The notes under the pieces: model-generated
What the model saw: the letters and a program-made list of their open reading frames with translations, nothing else
What the model was told of the DNA's origin: nothing
Database searches by the model: none
Assembly: GCA_964482135.1 (NCBI GenBank)
Contig: CAYZWF010000014.1
Location: forward strand, 1-47,345
Source: UBA11136 sp964482135
GTDB lineage: Bacteria > Pseudomonadota > Alphaproteobacteria > UBA11136
Direction: 5' to 3'
DNA length: 47,345 nt
Translations under genes and position numbers: made by a program
In this document: positions 7,480-15,363 of the stretch, in pieces
Position numbering within the stretch: the stretch's first letter is position 1
How the letters are laid out: each line of letters starts with the position of its first letter

Positions 7480-9462
7480 ATGAACCAGGGAGGGGAGGCC
7501 ACCGGAAACGGGGATACGGCCACCCTTCTGGGCGAGGCGCTGGCCCGCCACCAGGCCGGCGATCTCGACGCCGCCATTGCCCTCTACGGAAAAATTCTCG
7601 AATCCGACCCGGCTTGCGCCGACGCCCTCCATCTTCTGGGTGTGGCGGCATTGCAGAAGGGCGACCCGGAAAAAGCGGCGCAGCTCATCGCACAGGCCAT
7701 CGCCCTCCATCCTGCGGCGGATTTCTACAGCAATCTCGGCGAGGCCCTGAAGGCCGGCGGACATCTGGACAGGGCAGGGGACGCCTTCGCGCAGGCGATC
7801 AGCCTCGATCCCCAATCGGCGGCCGCCCATTACAACCTTTCCACCGTCCTCAGCGCTAGACAAGAATTCGAGCAATCCATAAAAGAATGTGAGAAAGCGC
7901 TTGAAATTAAAGCTAATTTTTTAGAAGCCCATGGGGGAATGGGGCAGGCGCTGGAAGCCCTGGGGCGCTACGACGAAGCGCTCTCCTGCTATGGCCGCGC
8001 CCTTGAAATTTCGCCCCAGCCAACCCAGCCTAAAATCCGTTTGCGCCTGGCCACGGCCTTGCCGGTCATCCCGCAATCAACAGCCGCCATCGCCGCCGCC
8101 CGCGAACGCATGGGGCGGGAACTGGATCGGCTCATAGAGGACAAGCTGGCCTTCGATGATCCCCTGGGCGTCATCACCAATATCAATTTCTATCTCGCCT
8201 ATCACGCCATGAACGACCGGGAATTGCAGGAAAAGCTGGCCCGTTTTTACCTCCGGGCCTGTCCCTCCCTGGACTGGGCCGCGCCCCATTGCCAGACGTC
8301 CGGTTCTCCCGATTCCGCAGATTCTTCCGATTCCGTTGATGATTCGGGAAAAAAGGTGCGGGTGGGTGTGGTGTCCATGCATCTTTACTTCCACACCATC
8401 GGCAGGCTGGTCCACGGATTGATCAACCATCTTCCCCGGGAACGGCTGGAGGTCGTGGTTTTCCGCCCACCGGGCAAGGAGGACAAGCTCTCGGCGGGAA
8501 TCGACCGCGCCGCCGATAAAATGGTGCGGATACCCAAAAACCTTGCCGCTGCCCGTGCGGCCATCGCCGCCGAAACGCTGGATGTGCTGTTCTATCCCGA
8601 TATCGGCATGGAGCCGTTCACCTATTTCCTGGCCTTTTCCCGCCTTGCCCCGGTGCAATGCGTGACCTGGGGGCATCCGGTGACCACCGGCATTCCCAAC
8701 ATGGATTATTTCCTCTCCTGCGCGGATATGGAACCACCCGAGGCCGACGGCCATTATTGCGAGCGCCTGATCCGTCTGGGGGCGCCGCCCACCTATTACG
8801 AACAGCCCAAAATCCCCGAAGACCTTTCCGGCCGGGAGGATTTCGGCTTTTCCGATGAAAACCGGCTCTATGTCTGTCCCCAGAACCTGTTCAAGCTGCA
8901 TCCCGATTTCGATACCGTTTTTGCACAAATCCTGCGCCGCGATTCCCAAGGCCTGCTGGTGCTGATTGAGGGCATGCAGGACAGCTGGAACCGGCTTTTC
9001 ATGGAGCGTTTTTCGGGATCGTTTAACGACGTGGCCGACCGGGTGCGGTTCGTCCCGCGCATGGACGCATCCCGCTTCTTCGCCCTGCTCAAAGCCGCCG
9101 ACGTGATTCTCGACTGTCCCTATTTCAGCGGCGGTAACACAACCTTCGAGGCCCTGGCCGTGGCCGCTCCCATCATCACCATGCCCGGCGAGTTCATGCG
9201 CGGCCGGGTGAGTGCGGGGCTGCTGCAACGGATGGGGCTCACCGAGTGTATTGCCCGCGATTTCGATGAGTATGTGGAGCGCGCCGTCACCATCGCCGGG
9301 AATGAGGAAAAGCGGGCCGACATTTCCGCTAAAATTCGCGCCGCATGGCCGAAGCTCTACCGTGACGGAGAAAGCCTCAAGGAATTCGAGTCCTTCTTTA
9401 TCGCCGCTGCCGCTGCCGGGTGCGGCCAAAACCTCTCTGCCTGGCCCCCTGAAAGCGGCTGA
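7480..9462 (+). CDS. TPR protein with O-GlcNAc-transferase (GT41)-like C-terminal domain
   Basis: The 660-residue product starts with about five tetratricopeptide repeats (roughly residues 10-190). A glycosyltransferase-like region resembling the SPINDLY/O-GlcNAc transferase family (GT41) follows from about 285, with the marks VGVVSMHLYFHTIGRLVHG, VQCVTWGHPVTTGIPNMDYF, QNLFKLHPDFD and SGGNTTFEALAVAAPI. Such proteins transfer a sugar from a nucleotide-sugar to protein or glycan acceptors; the substrate here is unknown. It is set between eno and ftsB, which are often close neighbours in alphaproteobacteria. One repeat (about 7861-7923) is strikingly AT-rich compared with the rest of the gene. 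Confidence 0.85.
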   Translation: MNQGGEATGNGDTATLLGEALARHQAGDLDAAIALYGKILESDPACADALHLLGVAALQKGDPEKAAQLIAQAIALHPAADFYSNLGEALKAGGHLDRAGDAFAQAISLDPQSAAAHYNLSTVLSARQEFEQSIKECEKALEIKANFLEAHGGMGQALEALGRYDEALSCYGRALEISPQPTQPKIRLRLATALPVIPQSTAAIAAARERMGRELDRLIEDKLAFDDPLGVITNINFYLAYHAMNDRELQEKLARFYLRACPSLDWAAPHCQTSGSPDSADSSDSVDDSGKKVRVGVVSMHLYFHTIGRLVHGLINHLPRERLEVVVFRPPGKEDKLSAGIDRAADKMVRIPKNLAAARAAIAAETLDVLFYPDIGMEPFTYFLAFSRLAPVQCVTWGHPVTTGIPNMDYFLSCADMEPPEADGHYCERLIRLGAPPTYYEQPKIPEDLSGREDFGFSDENRLYVCPQNLFKLHPDFDTVFAQILRRDSQGLLVLIEGMQDSWNRLFMERFSGSFNDVADRVRFVPRMDASRFFALLKAADVILDCPYFSGGNTTFEALAVAAPIITMPGEFMRGRVSAGLLQRMGLTECIARDFDEYVERAVTIAGNEEKRADISAKIRAAWPKLYRDGESLKEFESFFIAAAAAGCGQNLSAWPPESG

Positions 9463-9581
9463 AACCGGCTCTCTCGCCCAAAGCCGGACCATAGTCATAA
9501 TTGCAACACAGGCCGGCGACTTACCCCCGGCCTTGCGAATTTTGTTGAACCCTTTGATGCCTTGTGATTCTATTCCTGCCC

Positions 9582-9896
9582 ATGGGATTACTCGATGAAG
9601 TCCGCCTTCGCGCGCGCCATATCGTTGGCCCCGTCCTGTGTCTGGTGCTGGTGGGATATTTCGCCTATCACCTGGTCAACGGCGAGCGCGGATTTATCGC
9701 CCTTCTCCAGCTCAACCAGCAAATCCACGAAGCCAAGGCCAGCGCCGCCTTTCTGGCGAAGGAGCGGGCCGAGATCGAAAGCCGGGTGGCCCTCATGCGC
9801 CCCGACCGGCTCGACCCCGACATGCTGGGGGAACAGGCCCGCGTCATGCTCAGCATAGGCCATCCCGACGAAGTGGTGATTTTCTCCCGCCACTGA
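9582..9896 (+). CDS. ftsB: Septum formation initiator family protein, FtsB-like
   Basis: This is a 104-residue bitopic membrane protein with one helix at about residues 14-34, followed by a periplasmic coiled coil (LLQLNQQIHEAKASAAFLAK) and an MRPDRLDPDMLGEQAR segment typical of alphaproteobacterial FtsB/DivIC proteins. The family links FtsL and FtsQ in the divisome. I prefer the ATG at 9582 (MGLLDEVR) to an alternative start at 9564. The position just upstream of pdhA is usual in alphaproteobacteria and supports the name. Confidence 0.85.
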   Translation: MGLLDEVRLRARHIVGPVLCLVLVGYFAYHLVNGERGFIALLQLNQQIHEAKASAAFLAKERAEIESRVALMRPDRLDPDMLGEQARVMLSIGHPDEVVIFSRH

Positions 9897-9921
9897 GTAG
9901 TAACCCGGAGCAACTCTCTGG

Positions 9922-9947
9922 TTCCTATCAATCCTGAACCGCTCTAG
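9922..9947 (+). repeat. Dispersed 26-bp intergenic repeat, copy B
   Basis: This copy has TATCAA, then CCTGAACCGCTCTAG. It lies 89 bases before the pdhA start and points toward it. It is related to the copies at 51-76 and 36985-37010. Position and orientation would allow a promoter-linked element here, but copy A does not sit upstream of a visible gene in its own direction. Confidence 0.5.
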
Positions 9948-10035
9948 GGTTAAGAGAATATTCGCTTTTCTCCGGCCATGATGAGGCCAAGATAGGGGAA
10001 GAAGCGCTGTGTCTTTGGGGAGGAGTTGAGGATTT

Positions 10036-11139
10036 ATGGCAAAGACGAAGCCCAGGTCAAAATCTCCCGTTAAATCTTCGGCAAAATCGAAACCCCCGGC
10101 TAAATCCCGGGCCAGGAAGGCGCGCGCGCCCAAAACCCCCTCCAAACGCGCCGCCAAATCCACAGCCACCGGATTCGACGCCGCCAAGGCGCTGCACTTT
10201 TACCGGGAAATGCTGCTCATCCGCCGTTTCGAGGAAAAGGCGGGCCAGCTCTATGGCATGGGGCTGATCGGCGGTTTCTGTCATCTCTATATCGGCGAAG
10301 AAGCGGTCATCACCGGCATGAAGGCGGCCGTCACCGATGACGACTCCTTCGTCACCAGCTATCGCGATCACGGCCATATGCTGGCCTGCGGCATGGACCC
10401 GAACGGCGTCATGGCCGAACTCACGGGCCGCGAAGGCGGTTATTCCAGGGGCAAGGGCGGCTCCATGCATATGTTTTCGGCGGAAAAGAATTTCTACGGC
10501 GGCCACGGCATCGTCGGCGGCCAGGTACCCATCGGCACCGGGCTTGGATTCGCCTTCCAGTACCGGGGCGAGAAAAGGGTGTCCTTGACTTTCCTCGGCG
10601 ATGGCGCGCTGAACCAAGGCCAGGTTTATGAATCCTTCAACATGGCGGCTCTGTGGAAATTGCCGGTGGTCTATGTGATCGAGAACAACGAATACGCCAT
10701 GGGCACCGCGGTGGACCGGGCGGCGGCCTCGGGCTCGGCGCTCTATCTGCGGGGCGAGGCCTATGGCATTCCCGGCATGCCGGTGGACGGCATGGACGTT
10801 TTCGCCGTGGAGGAGGCGGGCAGACAGGCCGTGGACCATGCCCGTTCAGGCAAGGGCCCCTTCATTCTCGAGATGAAAACCTACCGCTATCGCGGCCATT
10901 CCATGTCCGATCCGGCGAAATACCGCACCAAGGAAGAAGTGGACAAGGTCAAGCACGAGAAAGACCCCATCGCCCATGTGCGCCAGTTGCTTCTCAAGAA
11001 TAAGGCGGCGGACGAGGCCGCGCTCAAGAACATAGACCGCGAAGTGAAGGAAATTGTCGCCGAGGCGGCCGAATTTTCCCGCACCAGCCCCGAACCGGCG
11101 GCCTCCGAGCTCTATACCGATATCCTGGCGGACTCCTGA
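10036..11139 (+). CDS. pdhA: Pyruvate dehydrogenase E1 component, alpha subunit
   Basis: PdhA forms the thiamine-diphosphate-dependent E1 heterotetramer with PdhB, decarboxylating pyruvate and passing the hydroxyethyl group to lipoate. The catalytic portion begins at about residue 52 (LHFYREMLLIRRFEEKAGQ) and has the SYRDHGHML histidine and the thiamine-diphosphate motif GDGALNQGQ...ENN. The phosphorylation-loop-like YRYRGHSMSDPAKYR is present. The first 45 or so residues are unusual: a Lys/Ala/Pro/Ser-rich, strongly basic, low-complexity extension. AGGAG at 10021-10025 supports the ATG at 10036. It is the first gene of the PDH operon. Confidence 0.96.
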   Translation: MAKTKPRSKSPVKSSAKSKPPAKSRARKARAPKTPSKRAAKSTATGFDAAKALHFYREMLLIRRFEEKAGQLYGMGLIGGFCHLYIGEEAVITGMKAAVTDDDSFVTSYRDHGHMLACGMDPNGVMAELTGREGGYSRGKGGSMHMFSAEKNFYGGHGIVGGQVPIGTGLGFAFQYRGEKRVSLTFLGDGALNQGQVYESFNMAALWKLPVVYVIENNEYAMGTAVDRAAASGSALYLRGEAYGIPGMPVDGMDVFAVEEAGRQAVDHARSGKGPFILEMKTYRYRGHSMSDPAKYRTKEEVDKVKHEKDPIAHVRQLLLKNKAADEAALKNIDREVKEIVAEAAEFSRTSPEPAASELYTDILADS

Positions 11140-11152
11140 GGAAAATCACCCC

Positions 11153-11402
11153 ATGCCCATAGACATCCTCATGCCCGCGCTTTCGCCCACCATGACCGAG
11201 GGCAAGCTCGCCAAATGGCATAAAAAGCAGGGCGATACAGTTGAATCGGGCGATGTGCTGGCCGAGATCGAGACCGACAAGGCGACTATGGAACTGGAAG
11301 CCGTGGACGAGGGCACCCTGGGCCGCATCCTGGTGGCCGAGGGCAGCGAGGGCGTGCCGGTGAACCAGCCCATCGCCCAGCTTCTGGAAGAAGGCGAGGA
11401 TG
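11153..11402 (+). repeat. Lipoyl-domain coding repeat, pdhB copy
   Basis: This 250-base stretch aligns without gaps to 12646-12895 at the start of pdhC, with about 20 mismatches by hand count (about 92% identity). Most differences are silent: the first 88 residues differ at only about three positions. Such closeness between paralogous domains suggests recent duplication or gene conversion. Confidence 0.9.
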
Positions 11403-12633
11403 AATCGGCTTTAGGTGAGGCTCCAACTGCTCCCGCCGCGCCNNNNNNNNNNNNNNNNNNNNNNNNNNNNNNNNNNNNNNNNNNNNNNNNNNNNNNNNNN
11501 NNNNNNNNNNNNNNNNNNNNNNNNNNNNNNNNNNNNNNNNNNAAGAAGGCGAGGATGAATCGGCTTTAGGTGAGGCTCCAACTGCTCCCGCCGCGCCACC
11601 GCCGTCCCCTGTTTCCGCTCCGCCCGCGCAAGAGGAATGGACGGGCGAGACCGTGACGCTCACCGTGCGCGAGGCCCTGCGCGACGCCATGGCCGAGGAA
11701 ATGCGCCGCGATGAAACCATCTTCCTCATGGGCGAGGAGGTGGCCCAGTACCAGGGCGCCTACAAGGTGAGCCAGGGGCTGTTGGATGAATTTGGCGGCC
11801 GCCGCGTCATCGATACCCCCATCACCGAAATGGGGTTCGCCGGTCTCGGGGTGGGCGCCGCCTTGGCCGGGCTGCGCCCCATCATCGAGTTCATGACCTT
11901 TAACTTCTCCATGCAGGCCATCGACCAGGTCATCAATTCGGCGGCCAAGACCCGTTACATGTCGGGCGGCCAGATGGCCTGCCCCATCGTTTTCCGCGGT
12001 CCCAACGGGGCGGCGGCGCGGGTAGGGGCCCAGCATTCCCAATGCTACGCCAGCTGGTATTCCCATTGTCCGGGTCTCAAGGTGGTGACGCCCTATTCTG
12101 GCGCCGACGCCAAGGGGTTGTTGAAATCAGCCATCCGTGATCCCAATCCGGTGATCTTTCTGGAAAACGAACTGCTCTACGGCCACAGTTTCGAGGTGCC
12201 CGACGATCCCGAATGGCTGGTGCCCATCGGCAAGGCCAAACTCCTGCGCTCCGGCTCCCATGTGACCATCACCGCCTTTTCCAAAATGTGCGAGCTCGCC
12301 CTGGAAGCCGCCGAAACCTTGGCTGGCGAGGGGATCGAGGCGGAAGTGATTGATCTGCGTACCCTGCGGCCCCTGGACATGGACGCTATCGCCATCTCGC
12401 TGGCGAAAACCAATCGCCTGGTAACGCTGGAGGAGGGCTGGCCCTATGCCGGGATTGGGGCGGAAATCGCGGCGCGGGTCATGGATCGCTGTTTCGACGA
12501 TTTGGACGCGCCGGTAACACGGGTCACGGGCGAGGACGTGCCCATGCCCTATGCCGATAATCTGGAAAAACTGGCGGTCCCCGATGCGGCACGAGTGGCG
12601 GCGGCGGTTCGCGCCGTTTGCGCCGGCGGCTAG
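11153..12633 (+). CDS. pdhB: Pyruvate dehydrogenase E1 component, beta subunit with N-terminal lipoyl domain (split by an assembly gap)
   Basis: The first 90 or so residues are a lipoyl domain with lipoyl-Lys43 in IETDKATMEL. A Pro/Ala linker follows, and from about 11653 the transketolase-type E1-beta domain (LTVREALRDAMAEEM, FMTFNFSMQAIDQVINSAAK, LEEGWPYAGIG). A lipoyl domain on E1-beta is characteristic of alphaproteobacterial PDH. The two halves are in different frames as written because 100 N and a duplicated 55-base segment separate them. Deleting the N run plus one 55-base copy (155 bases) restores a single 441-codon frame, which I take as the true gene, unless linker sequence is also missing. 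A GAGGAA sequence precedes the ATG just after the pdhA stop. Confidence 0.9.
11388..11442 (+). repeat. 55-bp segment duplicated across the first N gap, left copy
   Basis: These 55 bases are identical to 11543-11597 immediately after the gap. Equal-length identical contig ends around a fixed N run are the mark of two contigs that overlap by an assembler k-mer but were not merged. Confidence 0.92.
11443..11542. other. Assembly gap, 100 N
   Basis: Exactly 100 N lie in the pdhB linker. Since the flanking 55-mers are identical and merging them restores the reading frame, the true gap is probably zero or negative in size rather than 100 bases. Confidence 0.95.
11543..11597 (+). repeat. 55-bp segment duplicated across the first N gap, right copy
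   Basis: Identical to 11388-11442. It encodes the end of the lipoyl domain and the start of the Pro/Ala linker of PdhB. Counted twice, it would add a false partial domain. Confidence 0.92.
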
Positions 12634-12645
12634 GACCCTCCCACC

Positions 12646-12895
12646 ATGCCCATAGACATCCTCATGCCCGCCTTGTCGCCCACCATGACCGAGGGCAAGC
12701 TCGCCAAATGGCATAAAAAGCAAGGCGACACGGTTGAATCGGGCGATGTGCTGGCCGAGATCGAGACCGACAAGGCGGTGATGGAGCTGGAAGCCGTGGA
12801 CGAAGGCACCCTTGGGCGCATCCTAGTGGCCGAGGGCAGCGAAGGCGTGGCCGTGAACCAGCCCATCGCTCAGCTTCTCGAAGAAGGCGAGGACG
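12646..12895 (+). repeat. Lipoyl-domain coding repeat, pdhC copy
   Basis: Partner of 11153-11402, at a constant offset of 1493 bases. The match begins at the start codon and fades in the Pro/Ala linker, so it covers one whole domain. Confidence 0.9.
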
Positions 12896-13917
12896 AGTCT
12901 TCTCTGGGCGATGTTCCTACCGCAGCCGCCACTCCGCCGCCCGCACCCACCACGCCACCACCACAGCCTGCCGCCGCACCCGAATCTCCACCACCTCCGC
13001 CGCAACAGCCCACGCCACCCGCGTCCCCCAAAACTCCTACCGGAGGACGTGTTATCGCCAGCCCCCTGGCCCGGCGTATGGCGGCGCAGGCCGGGCTCGA
13101 CTTGTCCATGATTTCCGGCAGCGGGCCCCGGGGCCGTATCGTCAAGGCCGACGTGGAGGCCGCCAAGGGGTCGCCGCAATCTCCGCGGCTTCCCGCCACC
13201 ATCGCGCAGGGGGGGGAGACGCCCTATACGGAAATCCCCCACAGTTTCATGCGCAAGACCATCGCCGAGCGACTCACCGCTTCCATGCGCGAGGCGCCCC
13301 ATTTCTATCTCACCATCGAATGCGTCATTGACCACCTGTTGGAGGCCCGCAAGCGCCTCAACGCCCAAGCCGAAAATGAGGAAGGGGGAACCCCACGGCT
13401 CTCGGTCAACGATTTCCTGATTCGCGCCGCCGCCATCGCTCTGGGCAAGGTGCCCGCCGTCAATGTTTCCTGGACCGACACCGCCCTGCGCCAGTACAGC
13501 CGCGCCGATGTGGCCGTTGCCGTGGCCCTGGATGAAGGCTTGGTGACGCCGGTGATACGCGATGCCGGCAACAAGGGGTTGGGAGTGATCGCCGCCGAGG
13601 CCAAGGATCTCATTACCCGGGCGCGCGAAGGCACCCTGCCGCCTGAGGAATTTCAGGGCGGCACGCTGACCATCAGCAATCTCGGCATGTTCGGGATTTC
13701 CAATTTCACCGCCATCATCAATCCGCCCCAGGCCTGCATTCTCGCTGTCGGCGCCGGGATCAAGCGTCCCATTGTCACCAACGGGGCGGTGGACGTGGCC
13801 ACGGTAATGAGCTGCACCATGTCGGTGGATCACCGCGCCGTGGACGGGGCCACCGGGGCGAAATTCCTCGCCGCCTTCAAGGCGCTGGTGGAAGACCCGC
13901 TCACCATGCTGCTCTAG
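12646..13917 (+). CDS. pdhC: Pyruvate dehydrogenase E2 component (dihydrolipoyl acetyltransferase)
   Basis: PdhC is the core of the PDH complex and transfers the acetyl group from lipoate to CoA. The 423-residue protein has one lipoyl domain (Lys43), a long Pro/Ala-rich linker (about 90-125), a peripheral subunit-binding domain at about 135-172 (ASPLARRMAAQAGLDLSMI) and a catalytic domain with the active-site HRAVDGATGAKFL near the C-terminus. The lipoyl domain is nearly identical to that of PdhB. It starts 12 bases after the pdhB stop. The name pdhC follows alphaproteobacterial usage; aceF is the E. coli equivalent. Confidence 0.96.
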   Translation: MPIDILMPALSPTMTEGKLAKWHKKQGDTVESGDVLAEIETDKAVMELEAVDEGTLGRILVAEGSEGVAVNQPIAQLLEEGEDESSLGDVPTAAATPPPAPTTPPPQPAAAPESPPPPPQQPTPPASPKTPTGGRVIASPLARRMAAQAGLDLSMISGSGPRGRIVKADVEAAKGSPQSPRLPATIAQGGETPYTEIPHSFMRKTIAERLTASMREAPHFYLTIECVIDHLLEARKRLNAQAENEEGGTPRLSVNDFLIRAAAIALGKVPAVNVSWTDTALRQYSRADVAVAVALDEGLVTPVIRDAGNKGLGVIAAEAKDLITRAREGTLPPEEFQGGTLTISNLGMFGISNFTAIINPPQACILAVGAGIKRPIVTNGAVDVATVMSCTMSVDHRAVDGATGAKFLAAFKALVEDPLTMLL

Positions 13918-13929
13918 GGGAGAGAGAAT

Positions 13930-15345
13930 ATGGCTGAAACTTCCTTCGATCTCCTCATCCTCGGCGGCGGGCCGGGCGGTTACGTGGCCGCCATCCGCGC
14001 CAGACAGCTCGGCATGAAGACGGCGCTGGTGGAGCGCGAGCATTTGGGCGGCATCTGCCTCAACTGGGGCTGCATCCCCACCAAGGCCCTGTTGCATACG
14101 GCGGAAATCCATCATCTGGCGGAAAACGCCGGGGAGTTCGGGCTCGACATCAAGGACGTGTCCTTCGACATCAAGAAGGTGGTGAAACGCTCCCGCGCCG
14201 TGGCCGGACAATTGAATGCCGGGGTGACCCATCTTTTAAAGAAGAACAAGGTGGCGGTATTCGAGGGCCAGGGGCGGTTGGCCGGGCCGGGCCGGGTCGC
14301 TGTAGAAAAGGGCGGCAAGGCGGTGGCCGAACTCACGGCCAAGCATATTATTCTCGCCACCGGGGCGCGGGCGCGGACTCTTCCAGGCCTCGAGCCCGAC
14401 GGCAAGCTGATCTGGACCTACCGCCACGCCATGGTGCCCAAGACCATGCCTAAATCCCTGCTGGTGGTGGGATCGGGCGCCATCGGCATCGAATTCGCCA
14501 GTTTCTATCGCACCCTGGGCGCCGAGGTCACGGTGGTGGAAGTGCTGGACCGGGTGCTTCCCGTTGAAGACGAGGAAATTTCCGCCCTTGCCCATAAGGC
14601 CTTCGAGGCCCAGGGCATCACGCTGCATGTTTCCACCGGGGTGACGGAATTGAAGACCGGCAAGAACAACGTCATCGCCACCCTCGAGCCGGTAGATAAG
14701 AATTCAGGCGGCAAGAAACGCTCCCTCACCGTGGACCGGGTGATCCTCGCCGTGGGCATCACCGGCAATGTGGAGGATTTGGGCCTGGAAGGCACCAAGG
14801 TGGTGGTGGAAAAGGGGCATATCAAGGCGGACCAGTGGTCACGCACCGGCGAGCCCGGCGTCTACGCCATCGGCGACCTCACCGGACCGCCCTGGCTCGC
14901 CCACAAGGCCAGTCACGAGGGTATCGTCTGTGTCGAGCACATTGCCGGGGTCAAGGGGGTGCATCCGCTGGTCAAGGAGAACATCCCGGGATGCACCTAT
15001 TGCCGCCCCCAGGTGGCCAGCGTCGGGCTCACCGAACGCGCCGCCCGCGACCAGGGGCGCAAGGTGAAGGTGGGGCGCTTTCCCTATATGGGCAACGGCA
15101 AAGCCATCGCCATGGGCGAGTCCGAAGGCCTCATCAAGACCGTATTCGATGCCCAGACCGGAGAGCTTCTGGGCGCCCATATGATCGGCGCCGAGGTCAC
15201 GGAACTGATCCAGGGTTTCGCCATCGCCCGCCAGTGCGAAAGCACCGAGGCCGAACTCATGGGCACCGTGTTTCCCCATCCCACGCTCTCGGAAATGATG
15301 CATGAATCGGTGCTTGATGCCTACGGCCAGGTGATTCATTTCTAG
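13930..15345 (+). CDS. lpd: Dihydrolipoyl dehydrogenase (E3)
   Basis: E3 reoxidises dihydrolipoamide of the PDH complex, passing electrons through FAD to NAD. The 471-residue flavoprotein has the N-terminal FAD motif GGGPGGYVAA, the redox-active Cys43/Cys48 pair in GGICLNWGCIPTKAL, the NAD-binding GSGAIGIEFASFY, the second FAD motif YAIGDLTGPPWLAHKA, and the C-terminal dimer-interface HPTLSEMMHE with the catalytic His. GGGGAGAGAG precedes the ATG. It is the fourth gene of the pdhA-pdhB-pdhC-lpd run and is probably dedicated to PDH. Confidence 0.97.
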   Translation: MAETSFDLLILGGGPGGYVAAIRARQLGMKTALVEREHLGGICLNWGCIPTKALLHTAEIHHLAENAGEFGLDIKDVSFDIKKVVKRSRAVAGQLNAGVTHLLKKNKVAVFEGQGRLAGPGRVAVEKGGKAVAELTAKHIILATGARARTLPGLEPDGKLIWTYRHAMVPKTMPKSLLVVGSGAIGIEFASFYRTLGAEVTVVEVLDRVLPVEDEEISALAHKAFEAQGITLHVSTGVTELKTGKNNVIATLEPVDKNSGGKKRSLTVDRVILAVGITGNVEDLGLEGTKVVVEKGHIKADQWSRTGEPGVYAIGDLTGPPWLAHKASHEGIVCVEHIAGVKGVHPLVKENIPGCTYCRPQVASVGLTERAARDQGRKVKVGRFPYMGNGKAIAMGESEGLIKTVFDAQTGELLGAHMIGAEVTELIQGFAIARQCESTEAELMGTVFPHPTLSEMMHESVLDAYGQVIHF

Positions 15346-15363
15346 CCCCGGAATATTCAGACC

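Noticed and set aside
5727..7577. Long open frame on the minus strand opposite kdsA and eno
   Set aside because: It lies entirely opposite two firmly identified genes, has low-complexity His/Gly/Ala-rich composition, and shows no domain. It is a high-GC antisense artefact.
11443..11542. True 100-base insertion or two separate genes at the pdhB gap
   Set aside because: The identical flanking 55-mers and restoration of the frame on merging favour a single gene and an unmerged overlap.
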